This document shows, one piece after another, positions 1 to 11,700 of a stretch of DNA of 34,541 nucleotides. The notes under the pieces are model-generated. The model had not been told where the DNA came from. It ran no database searches and saw only the letters and a list, made by a program, of their open reading frames with translations. The translations under genes and the position numbers were made by a program. This stretch comes from Cymbomonas tetramitiformis. Lineage: Eukaryota; Chlorophyta; Pyramimonadophyceae; Pyramimonadales; Pyramimonadaceae. How positions within the stretch are numbered: the stretch's first letter is position 1; every line of letters begins with the position of its first letter. The DNA lies in the NCBI GenBank assembly GCA_001247695.2, contig LGRX02030307.1:1-34541 (forward strand), read 5' to 3'.

Positions 1-1
1 C

Positions 2-1103
2 ACGTGGTCGCGCTTCTTCGGTGTGGCGTGGGTCCCGACCATAGGGAAGTTCTCCGCCACCACCTTCATTCCACGCCGCCAAGTCGGTCTCTTTGTCACG
101 GAGGAGGACGCTGCCGTTGCTTATGACGAGGCGATGCTCGCCATTCCCGGGGTGGAGCGTGGAGTGAGCCCGCTCAACTTTGTCCCTGGCACCCGCGACA
201 GGTGCCCCCCTCCTGCTGGCAGAACAGGGAAAAGCATCCTGAGCTCTCGGTACACGGGGGTGGACCGCTCAGCGGCTTCGGGGGGATGGCGGGCCTACCT
301 TGGCTCCAAGACGACCTCGAGGACTTTCTCAAAGACACTCGGCAGGCCCACCACCTTCAGATGCGAGGCGGACGCCGCCCGTGAGGTGGACAGGATGGCG
401 GTGGCTGAGCACGGCCCGGGCATCTCCCTGCTCAACTTCCCCACGCGTGACAAGTCCCGGCCGTGGTGGGAGTGCGACCCCGCTAGCTTCCGCCTCCTGG
501 TACCCCCCGGCGTGCCCGCCCCAAGGCTGGATGTGCGGGTTCAGTTCGACCCGGAGACGCGGACGGTGATCCGCGCCCGGGCGGACATCCCCCCGGCGCC
601 CCAAAATGGATTGATGCCGCCCAACGGCCCCGAGCAGGAAGCGCCCTCCTCTCCGCGCGCTCCCGGAGCCCGGTGCGCGGGCTGTGGGAAGGGCGCCCAC
701 GCCCGCCCGGAGCCTAACCAGGGGTGCGGCGGGCTCATGGTGGGCCACCTCTTTCCCTCGGAGGTCCGGGACGTCTGGTTGTGCCCGTGGTGCCTCCGGA
801 GGCATGCGGCGGCAGCCCTTGCCCGACCAGCCGCGGGCGGGACACGTGTGAGCACGGCCCCTGCTGCTCCAAATCCCCTGTGGCCCTCAATGTCACCCTC
901 CCCCCCCTCGCTCGAGACCGGCGCGCGGCCGGCCCCCGCACAGGCTGTAGTGGGCGGGGCCGGGGGCAAGGCTGCCCTCTGCCCTGAGGTGGCCCCCTCG
1001 GTGGGCTTGGGGCGCGGGGCCCCTGGCGCCCCCGCTGCACTTGGAGGTGCCCCCTCGTTGGCGGAGGCTGCCGTGGCCGGGGCCTCCACGCTGTGGTGCA
1101 GGC
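2..1103 (+). pseudogene. AP2-AP2-zinc segment of composite element (copy A, 5' partial)
   Basis: The reading frame enters from the left edge in frame 2. AP2-like domain one spans roughly 8-181, with the start FFGV, the helix string EEDAAVAYDEA and the closing LNF. AP2-like domain two spans roughly 242-442, with RYTGV, GGWRAYL, a diverged helix and LLNF. AP2 domains bind DNA through a three-stranded sheet, so a DNA-targeting or packaging role is plausible; that is inference. A cysteine cluster follows at about 674-806 (CAGC, GCGG, then CPWC), which may bind zinc but fits no family I can name with confidence. A Pro/Ala-rich linker leads toward the protease. The frame is broken at about 1102 by a 2-base deletion absent from copy B, giving a premature stop at 1130-1132. 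Confidence 0.75.
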
Positions 1104-1754
1104 CTGCTGCCCGGGGAGGCCGCCGAGATTGACGCTCTTGACGCGCTTGGTGGGCTTCCTGGCGACGTCCTCCCTCAGCTTGGGGAGGATCCTCTGCTCA
1201 AGCGCGTTGCCCTTTGCCGCCTGCTAGACATCACGCACCCGTCGCTACGAGAGGGGGGGATAGAGCTGCAAGGCTATGTGGACGACGATCTTGTCAATGC
1301 GTACGTTGGGCTCCTTGATAGCACGGCCGTAACGCTGGGCTCCCGGACGGTCTTCCTCCCTCCGGCCTTCGGCATGATGTGTGCTGCCTCAGCGCGGGAT
1401 GTGGGCGTGCTCACCCCCACCTTTGCCTCGGACCCGGATGGCCGCACCGCCCCGGGCGCTCGCCGTGTGACTCGTGGAACGGCGCGCCGGCTCCTTACGG
1501 CGCACACCGTGATGATCCCGGTGGTGGTGGACCTCCACTTCTTCCTGGTCCTCCTTAACGCGCGGGGGATTTGGCTTCTGGACACGCTCCCGGGCGACGC
1601 GGGCTGTGGGTTGCGCCGCAGGCACCTCGCCGACTTCATTGCGGGCACCGCGTGCAGAGCCGTTGCGGACAGAGTTGGCGACACGGAGGCGGCGCTGGCG
1701 GCCATCCCGTGCCTGCGCCGGTCGACATGGACGTGTAGGGGGGACTTGGGAGCG

Positions 1755-1764
1755 CCCCCCCCCC
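1755..1764 (+). other. C10 homopolymer at shared frame change (copy A)
   Basis: Ten C residues lie where the protease frame passes from the His/Asp part to the Cys part, needing a -1 (or +2) shift. The same ten C occur in copy B at 32276-32285. It could be an ancestral indel, a programmed slip, or a systematic sequencing error. Confidence 0.6.
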
Positions 1765-2405
1765 GCCCTTGGCGCGCGCCGTGCGGGTGTGCGCGCAGAC
1801 CAGGCTGAATGCGGGGGGGGCGCCTCATGATTGCGGCCCTCTGACGATGGCGTACATGGAGGTGCTTGGGCTGTGGCCGCGGGGGACGCCCCTCCCGGTC
1901 AGTGAGGTCATGGCGGCCTTCCGCGAGCGCGTCGCCCATCGCCTCCTCACGAGAACTCACCCGCTCCTAGCCGGGGGCTCTGCCCTGGCCGTCTCTGCTG
2001 GGGCCTCCCTATGCCCTGACGTGGAGGCCCCCCCTCCTCTGGCCGGCTCCTCTCTACCACCTCTCTCCCCCGCCCCCCTGCCCACCCGCCGGCCCCTCTC
2101 CCAAGACCCCCCCTCCCCACCTGCGCTTCTCCCCCTTGACCCCTCTGAGGCTCCTCCCCCCCTCCTCCCTCTCCCGGGCCCAGCTCTGCCTCGCCGTGCC
2201 CACAAGGGTGCCCGCAAGTCCTCCGCCCTCTTGCTCCCGCCGCACGTGCCCCCCGAGCGGCGCATGCCCCCCCCTCCCACCTTCCCCTTCCTCGGCCTGA
2301 GGTGGTACTACGGCGCTGGCCAGCGCGCCATGACGATCGAGTATAAGCGCTCAAGGGGGCTTCATTGCGCCCTCCAAATTTCGGGCGTTGAGGGCTCCGG
2401 GTTCG

Positions 2406-2417
2406 TGGGCACTGCGA
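2406..2417 (+). repeat. Target-site duplication, left copy
   Basis: TGGGCACTGCGA here is repeated at 17738-17749 at the other end of the insertion and occurs once in the uninterrupted copy B at 32927-32938. Eleven bases (from the first G) are certain. The leading T could also belong to the T-rich tail at the right end. Confidence 0.95.
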
Positions 2418-2786
2418 GAAACCCGCCTGAGGCGTGCACCTCTCTCCGGGCCGCGGGGCACAAAAATAGATATTTTTAAAAATGTAATTTTTCTACTAAC
2501 TGTGCTCGCAGGATGCTGGAGCTGGACCACATGGACCACGCAAAAGGCGACATGTCAGACGGCGCAACGGCTAGATGCAGATTTGGCCCGACGCTGCCCC
2601 GATTCCTGTCTTTCTGACCCGTTTCCATGCCGTACTAACTGGGTTTTGAAAGCGCAGGGCACAAAGCAGAACGAAAGGCGGCACCCAACCGTACTCAACC
2701 GTAGACTCAACCGTAGCGGCACGCCGAAAGGCCCAACAGTAGAGCTCAGCGAAAGCGTCAACAGTAGGCTAAAAAACGGGGAAAAA
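2418..2786 (+). other. 5' UTR of the LINE
   Basis: The first 43 bases are GC-rich. They are followed by an AT-rich stretch with a perfect inverted repeat (AAAAATA at 2462-2468, TATTTTT at 2471-2477, two-base loop), then a splice-like signal at 2494-2511. No ATG lies in the ORF1 frame before 2787, so this is taken as untranslated leader. An internal promoter would be expected here for an autonomous LINE, but I can identify none directly. Confidence 0.65.
2494..2511 (+). promoter_or_regulatory. Branch-point and 3' splice-acceptor-like signal in the LINE leader
   Basis: TACTAAC (2494-2500) matches the optimal eukaryotic branch-point sequence. It is preceded by a T-rich run and followed nine bases later by CAG (2509-2511). 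No clear partner donor lies within the element upstream, so it might act on transcripts started in flanking DNA, or be fortuitous. Confidence 0.4.
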
Positions 2787-5700
2787 ATGAACTCCAGAGG
2801 TGCGATCAAGAGGACATCCAGAGGCTCCCCACTTGTGGGGCAGAAGGGCGGAAAAGGGGGGAATCCACCACGCAGGAACAGAGAGCTGTTGGATGAGGAG
2901 CAGACCGGCACGCTGCTCAGGCACTTTCAGGGGAAGGACCATGCAGCCACGGGAACCTTCACTGACGGCGCGCATCTACCGCAGCTGCCCGACGACTTCA
3001 ACCACTGCCTAAACGCCTTCATCGAAAAATACTGCAGTCAGCACGGTGAAAAAACGGCGCTGGAGGCGAGGGCGGAATATTTCAGCACTGCCTACCCAGA
3101 CAGGCGGCTTGAGTACACCCAGTGCTCGCAGGGCTACCCACTGGAGAATCCGTACGGCGTGCGGAACGAAAACGGGGAGACCATCTACACCCTTCTGCAG
3201 AACTGTGCCGAAATCCAACCCAGTGAGATAGACGAATATTGCATCCCAAAGGGCGGGCAGGGACACATCGTTGTGGCCCCACTGCGTTCATATGGGCCTC
3301 TGGTGGTAGAGTATTTGCAGCATATTACATCGGCCGTCAGGCACTTTCACCAACTTGGAGAAGGAACCATGGTAATCTCCCAAGAGAACCCACCTGCAAT
3401 ACGGTGGGTGGGGGATAAGGTGGCTGCCATCCGCCTCACTTTTGTGAAACCAGAATACGCAGCAACGGTCATGTCAACGACCCTCGCTCACCTGCCAATC
3501 CACTGCGGGAAACTCGGAGCTGACAACATCGCTGACAGTGAAAGGGCGATCCCGAGGGTGAGGATAGCCGGCAGGGGAGGAGACCGCGGCGGGGCTGAGG
3601 AAAGACAACTGTGCATCACCAGCGAGGGCTTAAAAGGTAGGACGCTGCAGTCACTCGAGGAGGAACTGACAGGTATGCACATCATAGAAGCGGCTATGAA
3701 GGGCTCCTGGGAGGACTCGGTCCCCGCCGCCACCGCCTTAAACAACATCAGAATCGTCGCCGCCAGCGAGAAGGCGGCGCAACAGCTGGAGACGGGCGAC
3801 ATCAAGATACCGAGCCTGACCGAGTACGACGTACAGAGGATACCAACGAACAGAGCCATCCAGCACCTCTTCGCCACCGAGGTGGTCATAGTTGACTACG
3901 ACAAAAGCATCGACTATGAGTTTGACGCGGACTCCCTGGTGACGTCCATCAACGAGATCCTTACCGATAAGCTGGGTGAAGGCCAACACCTGCTGCCGTG
4001 GCCGCCATCATACACGAAGCCAGCTACGGACGAATCGGTGCCGGCAACATACCTGAGGCTACGAAAACTGAAGAGGGGGCAGATATTCTCCGCCGTGGCC
4101 AACGAAAAGGTCTACGCCTGGATAGCTGGACTACCAGAGAAGCGGTTCTCAATCAAGGTAGAACATCTTGGTATGAGGTTCGAGTGCCAACACTCGGACT
4201 TCTCTCGATCCGGTAAGTACGCGAAGAGCAAGGGTGGAGGCGGCAGAGGCACGGTGCCACCCACAACACAGTCAGCAGACGAGGTCGTTCAAGCACTGGA
4301 AGGGAGGCTGGCATCCTTCGCCAAAGTGGCGAAAGGAGACAGCAAAACCGAGGAGGAGGTACGGGCCCTACGTGTGGTGGTTGAAAGGCTGGAGACTGCC
4401 ACGGCCAAAGGTTTCAAGGACACCGTCAAAAGTGTCGAACGGGTCGGTGACGGGGTGATCGACCTCACAGAGAAGTCCAAAGGCTTCAGCGAACTTCAGC
4501 TTGAACTTCAACAAAAGATGGTCGACAACCTCATCAAACTCAACTCGCAGCAGCTGAACTCCCCGCAATCGGACGACTCCCTCCACTTCCGCAAGAGGAC
4601 CAAGCAGCGCATCGACTCACCGGAAGGCGAGGACACAGCTATGCTCGACAAGGAAAGGCAGGACCTGGAGAAGAAGCTAGCCAGCACCGTCTCAGCCATC
4701 GAAAGGTCCAACCAAAAGGTACAACCCACACACCCCACTGCCTGGAATACTGCACTAAAAATCAACCTAGCCATCGACAAAGGCAACACAGGGAACAGAG
4801 GGGAGCAGAAAGGCTGCTCACTACCTGAATCGGCCGGGGCTGCCACTGGCAGCGACACTATTGTAGTCACATCCAAGGGACTGACAATAAAGGGGACTGA
4901 TCACAGGTCGGCAGGTCCAAGTCGACAAGGGAAAGCCGACGCTGATAGACAAGCAAGCCAGCAGAATAGCAAACACCGGGTAGCATCAGGTGAAAAAGAA
5001 CAGCACCACTCCGAGCCCGATCGAAGGACCCACCAGAACAGCTGTGCACCATATATTTATTGCCTGAATAGAACTGCAACTAGCCATGCAAACAACAACA
5101 AATATTTAATAAGCAACTGGGGTGTACCCATAAATCCCTGCCCTGCTCAGTGCCATCGTTGTGAACTTCTGCTCGAAATAACTGACACCTGCAAGCTAAA
5201 AACCAAACACAAATATACTAGAGAAAATAACGAAAACAGCAACCGCCACCACACTGCCAACGAGGCAGAAGCACTGCATAGGAGCACAAACGTCAGAATA
5301 GCAGCCGAAACCGAAACCGGGGCCGTAGGACATAACACTAAGCACGAGTACAGCATACTAAGCAACAAAAGGAACCCACAGGATACACCGAATGGAAATA
5401 GGAGAACTGCAACAACCCGTACAGCCATATGGAGCAAAACAAGGGGAAACCCTAACCCAAAGGGGGCTTACCTACAGAAAAGGGAGGGAATAGGGGCACA
5501 TAAAAGCAAAATTAGACGGAAATATTTTACACAGGGCCTACAAATGGCAAAATACGAACATGAAATAAAAATGAACTTGAACGGACGACTTTGGACATTT
5601 AGCGAATTGCTCCAGGAGCTCTACGTTAAAATACGAAGTTTTGCGAAAACAGCTCTGACGAAGCAATATTTCAAGGAGACAACTGGAAGTCGAACACAAA

Positions 5701-8700
5701 GACATATTGGGAAGAATGAGGTCCAGATATATGGTAGTAAAGACGGGATGATGCTGCAGGCAAATGTAACGCGTAACAACAAGAAGAACGAGGGGTCGGG
5801 GGAACATGCACACTGGCGAAACGACGGGGATAGTAACAACAAAAGGAACCCACAGGATACACCGAATGGAAATAGGAGAACTGCAACAACCCGTACAGCC
5901 ATATGGAGGAAAACAAGGGGAAACCCTAACCCAAAGGGGGCTTACCTACAGAAAAGGGAGGGAATAGGGGCACATAAAAGCAAAATTAGACGGAAATATT
6001 TTACACAGGGCCTACAAATGGCAAAATACGAACATGAAATGAAAATGAACTTGAACGGACGACTTTGGACATTTAGCGAATTGCTCCAGAAGCTCTACGT
6101 AAAAATTCGAAGTTTTGTAAAAACGACCCCAGCAGAGCAATATTTTAAGGAGGCAACCAAGAGTTATGCACAAAGATATATGGGGAAGAATGAAGCCCAG
6201 ATATGCTGTAAAAAGAACGGAAAGACGCTGCAGACATGTGTAACGCGTAACAAGGAAAACCGAGCTAAGCCAGAAGAACATGCACACCGACGAAACGATA
6301 GGGACAACAATAACAAGAGAAACCCACAAGATACATTGAAAGGGAAAAGGCCAACTATGACAGCTTACACAGCCATATACAGGGAAATGAAAGGAAACCC
6401 TAACCCAAAGGGTCAGTACCTACAGAAAAAGGGGGGTACAGGTGCACATAATGACAAAATTAGACGGAAAAATTTCACACAGAGCCTACAAATGGTAAAA
6501 TACAACCAACAAATGAAAATGAGCTTGAACGGACGACATTGGATAATTAGCGAATTGCTCCAGAAGCTCTACGTAAAAATACGAAGTTTTGTGCAAATGG
6601 CCCAAAAGGGGAAATACTTTGAGGGGACACCCATAGGGTATATACGAATAAGTATTGAGGAAAACGAAGTTCAAAAATGCAACAAGCAGGGTGTGAGGGG
6701 ACAAAATGAGCGTGTAACGCGTAACAAGGGAGGCGGTATGGGGGGAGGAAAACATACCCGAAGGAGATGCGTGGTAAGTAATGGACAAGAAGGCAACTCA
6801 CGGGGCACACTAATGAAAGCAATACTTGCAATTTGTGTTGCAGCTACGTTCCTGACGAAAAGTAATAGTGGAGGAAGAATAACGCCAGCACAAAAATTAA
6901 CGCAATGGATACGGGTAACAGCATGCAGGAAGACTGGCAGAAAGGTGGGAACGGGAATGCAAAAAACACCGGAAAGGGTGCGAGTGACATGCTTGCAGAA
7001 AAGGAACACAGCAGCAACAACGATAACCAGGCAGGCAACTGAAACAAGGAAGGGAAAGGAAAAAATGCCAAAAGGGGAGGACAACCGAAGCCAAGGAACA
7101 ACACAGGAAAAGCTCTCAAAGGGAGTGCTGGGTGAAGCCCCGGAAAGGGAGCATGCAGCACAGTGCATGCAGAAACGAAGCACAGAGGCAACAGCAAAAA
7201 CCCGGCAAACAGTTGAAACTGGAAAAGTAAGCGAGGAAATGCCAAGAGGAGTCAACGACCAACGCCAGGAAATAACACAGGAAAAGCCCCCAAAGGGCCC
7301 CAGGTGGTTAGCCACAACAGAAGAGGGGGGACGAAGGGCGAACTTCAGAAGAAACCTCACATATTACCTACGGGCGAACCGGCAGGAGCACGCACATGCA
7401 CACAAAAGGGGAAGGAGATATTGGAGTGAACATGAGAAAGGGAAAACATACAGGTGGGTACAACGTACCAAATATGACAGACCACAACTGGTCAGAAGCA
7501 ACCAGGTAGTAAGGCAAGAAACAAAGGACAGGGACAATAGCAAGTGGGCGCGAAAACATGGTGAGATGCGCCGAATGAGAAGGGAAGGCCAAAACATAGC
7601 GAGAACGGTGGGAGCCCAAATAATGAGCATGCATGTAACACTAAGTGTGCTGGGCCCTCTGGCTAAACGGAAGGAGCAGGCACAACTGGCAATGAAAAAC
7701 CCTCGACAAGAGGTACCGCAGGTCAAAGCGGTGAATGAAATGTCTACGGCGGCACGAGGAGCAGCTTTGGGTACAAAACCCAACAGGAAAGCTGAACAAA
7801 TTGAGGAGACGGGTAGGTATGCCGAAGCGAAACCACAGCCCTCACATATAGGGGGAGGGACATGCTCGAACGAGAAAATGGAAGGACAGTACCCCAAGAA
7901 TTCTGTCACGCAGGGAATATTTGCCAAGGATGGGAAACTGAATATGCACCAAGTGGACCTCGCGCTCGAAACACTGGAAGACAACCCTCCGGGCTCAACA
8001 ACCATGCAAGAAATACTGAAGATGCTGAGGGAAAATGACAGAAAATTTCTGGAAATGGTAAAAGAAAAAGTCGCCAGAAAGGGTGGCACCCAGATACCAG
8101 TGGTAGGAAACGGACACTGGCTACTACTGATGGTAGGAGTCTGCGTCGCAAAAGATAACAGCACGTTGCAGGCCTATGTATACGATTCTATGGGCATGGA
8201 AAGACAGACACGGAAGAAAACCGCCCAAGGACACATGAGAATGGCGGAGGAACTGCAAGGAGCAGTGAGTGCATGGGTAACGGGCAACAAGGAGGCAATG
8301 GGGTGCCTGGAAGCTAGAGCCACGCCGATGTACGACAGGCACCAACACGATGCATTCAGCTGCGGCGTCTGGGTGATATATATTGCGGAGCTATGGCAAC
8401 AGTGGCTGTCAGAAAGGAAAGGAGCGTGGATACAACATGTGTACACGAACACACTCCAAACCAGTCGATGCGTGACACTACACACCACGGAAATAGTGAA
8501 TAAATGCAGAGACAGATTCAGGCCAAAGATAAAGTCGGCCATAATGAGGGAAAACAGGCCACATGCAGAACAGGACACGGATGAAGTTGAGCTGACAAGG
8601 GAGAACCCAGCAAAAAGGACTGGGGCAAAACAGGCGCGAACCCAAGGAACGTGTGCGGCGGATGCCTTCATGAGGGAGGTGGAGCGTGGCCGCACAGGAG

Positions 8701-11700
8701 AACAGGTGGAGGACACAATGCGACAACAAGGGGTGGGCATACAAACAATAATGAACGTTCGGGAAGCACTTCAAGCGCTACAACAAGACACTGAAGCCCT
8801 CATAGATGAAACAATGGGGAAACTGTCGACAGATGGCCGAACCCAGATAGCAATAAGAGATGGAGAAAAATGGGCAATGATGATGCTCACAATAACACGC
8901 CAGGACATGCAGGCGCATGTGTGGCTACCTACTGGGGGAATAGAAAAACAGGACGAACTGCTAATAGCTATAGATGTTTGGACCATACTGCGAGAGGCCT
9001 ACGACCTGCAAAAGGTGAAATATAGTGGACTAAAAACACATAGCACACCACCAGAATGGGAAAAATTCAGTCAAGGTGAGCAAGCGATAAGAGTGGCAGG
9101 GAGCTGGAAATACTGGCATGTTGACGGCAAACCAGGACACTTCAAACTCGGGACTAGAAACACGGCATGGCTGCAGGGGGAGACTCGGGGGATGCGGCGG
9201 ATGACAGAACAAACAACTGGGCTGGCCGAGGAGGACATGAAAAGTGACGAACCGAAGGAAGATGGCAGGGCACCTACCACGGAGCAACACGCCACGAGCG
9301 ACGCAACGGAAGAAAAGAACACAAGTACCACGGACAAGCTAGTTCAGGCCACGCTACGGTTCCGTCCGATAAGCAAAGAACAAGCCAACGAAAGGCTAAA
9401 GAAGGAGGAGGGAACGGCGACAGGAAAAAAGCTGAGGCCTCCCGCGAACTCCAAGAAATACCCGCCACCTACTACAACAACGAAAACGAACAAAAGGGAC
9501 AATGAGGAAACCAAAGGGTCCCTGGAGGCACTGAAGCAATGGGGTGGGAACATGCCAAAAACGGAGAACCTAAACACTGAAGAAATGGGACAAGCACAAC
9601 AACACACCATAAATTTCCTAACATGGAACATACAAGGCTCCCCGCACTCACTGTATGAACTGGAGGAGCAAATGAAAAAATGGGAGATAGATATAGCAAT
9701 AGTCACGGAAACTAAGACTGCGAATGAGGAAATAAAAAGACACTTCAGAAACAGAAAGCAGTCAAACATATGCACAAACATACCAACAGAGGAAGGGGAG
9801 GGAGAAGAGAGCAACCACAAGGCGGGCCTTGCCGTAATACTCACAGGGGAATATGCCAAACCACATAACTACACCGAGGTGCAGGTACCGCACTTACGAG
9901 GGGTACTCACACACACGCTGCTCCACTTTCCGGGAGGAAAATACTTACACCTGCTAGGGGTATACTACCCGGTGGAAGGAAAAGAAGTGGCGGAAGATAC
10001 AGGACGAGGGGAACTCGACAGAGAGGCGGCCAGAAATGGCATACAGGAGTATGTGCGAATGGTGACCACAGCCAGTGAAAATGCGGCAGGACAAACAGTA
10101 CTGATTTGTGGGGACCTGAATGCCACGACGGGAACACCGAAAAACAGCAGGGACAAAGAATGGAACAAAACCCTGGAAGCCACGGGTCTGCAAGACGTGG
10201 GAGGGACCAGGGAAACAACACTAACATGGCATGAACGACGGAACATAGACAGAATGCTAGCAAGCAAAGCAGAATTACAATACTACACGCAACCAACGGC
10301 AGGAGAACTCACCGAGCTACACATGAGCGACCACAAAATGGTCTGCACGACGCAACTGGACCTAAAAGCCTGGGGGACCCACCGACCAACGGCACAAAAG
10401 CCGCAACATGCAAAAACAGACAGACTGAAACTCCCGCTAACAGAAGCAGAGGGGAACACCCTCAGGCAAACACTGGACGCTGCATATACGAAGGAATTAC
10501 AAGATGAAATGCAAGAAGCAATAAACGGAATAAAAACAGCAACCAGCACAAGGCACAGAAAAAGGGCAATAGACTACGCGGGAGGGGTGGTTGCAAGGAT
10601 AATGGGGGAAGCAAGAGACAGGGCAATGATGGATGTCAACCTACCTAAACAAGCGGCGGCACCAGAACAACAACATGGGCTACACCTCCCAAAAACCCTC
10701 CGCAAGGAAAGGGACGGCCACCTGAAAGAAAGGAACAGGTGCCGTGAGAACATAGCATTATGGAAGAAGGACATAGAAGCACGAGAACAAGTAACCGAGG
10801 AAGTACGGACGGAAGATTTTGATAACCGAACAAGCGAAATGAAGAAATGGGAACAATGGGAACGGGAACAGAAAAAGCTTGCGACAAAAGAGGCAAGGAA
10901 GTGCATTAAAGAGCACGAAGCAAACCGAAAACAGAAAACAAGAATGAAAATGAGAGAAGGATACTGGGGCAACATAAAGCACTACCATAAATTGATATAC
11001 AAAAAAGAGATAGAAAATGGAACAGCACCAGCTACAACAATACAAGCGATGGAAACCATACAAGGAGAGCTAGTGGTAGGACACCAAAAAGTGGCACAGG
11101 CAATGGGCGAACACATTGCGTGGTCGGAACCATACAAAATGAAGGAACCAGAGAAAGGGCTTAAAGATACGCCACCCTGGCTTGACGAAAGGTACAAGAA
11201 CTATATGAAGGAAAACCAATGCAAAAGGCCGGACCAAACAAAAGTAAACCTGAATGTGGATAAAGAGGCTTATAGACAGGCGGTGAAGAAAATGAAAACC
11301 AACAAAGCAGCCGGGCCCATGGGGATACAAAATGAAATACTGAAACAAATGCCGGACAGATTCCACGACCAACTGTGTGAACTCATGAAATTGATGTGGG
11401 AACATAGACACACCCCCCTACCATGGAAAAAAGGCTACTTCTGCTTCCACCACAAGCAGGGTGAAGTAACAAAACAAAAAAACTACCGACCCATAGCACT
11501 ACTGGATTGCCTGTTCAAATTATACACTACAGTACTCACAAAAATGCTAGCTGACTTCTGTGAAATAAACGGCATGCTCTCGGAAGCACAAGAGGGCTCA
11601 AGGGAAAACCACAACACAATGAAGCAACTCACCAGGGTAACCAATGCCATTGAAGACGCCAACCTCTCTAAACAAAACCTACATGCAACCTACGTGGATT

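Larger units (their letters stand above)
1..2417 (+). mobile_element. GC-rich composite retroelement, copy A, part upstream of the LINE insertion
   Basis: This segment matches 30520-32938 (copy B) almost base for base. By eye I count about a dozen substitutions and one 2-base deletion, at about 1102, where B has GGGCCC and A has GGCC. The copy begins outside the window, so its RT and RNase H part is not seen. It carries two AP2 domains, a cysteine-rich cluster, a Ulp1-like protease and the linker leading to the primase, which continues at 17750 after the 15.3-kb insertion. The 2-base deletion and the interrupting LINE mean this copy cannot make the full protein. It is best read as a dead or dying copy. 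Confidence 0.85.
1104..2417 (+). pseudogene. Ulp1-like cysteine protease segment and primase linker (copy A, frameshifted)
   Basis: After the 2-base deletion the protein continues in a different frame to about 1760, then changes frame again at the C10 run (1755-1764). The fold signature is that of the Ulp1/C48 family. A segment like LQGYVDDDLVNAYVGLL matches the substrate-side start of the family. The catalytic His is in VDLHFFLVLL (codon 1536), the Asp in LLDTLPG (1581), and the Cys in PHDCGPLTMAY (1832), with a possible oxyanion Gln at 1796. Ulp1 enzymes cleave SUMO-like proteins; in transposons such domains are common and may process the polyprotein. Downstream, a Pro-rich linker (about 2020-2280) leads to the start of the primase domain, where the LINE cuts it. 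The gene is inactive as a single product in this copy. Confidence 0.7.

Noticed and set aside
2388..2786. N-terminal extension of LINE ORF1 back to a TTG at 2388
   Set aside because: It crosses the insertion border at 2417 into host DNA and has no ATG; the first in-frame ATG inside the element is 2787.
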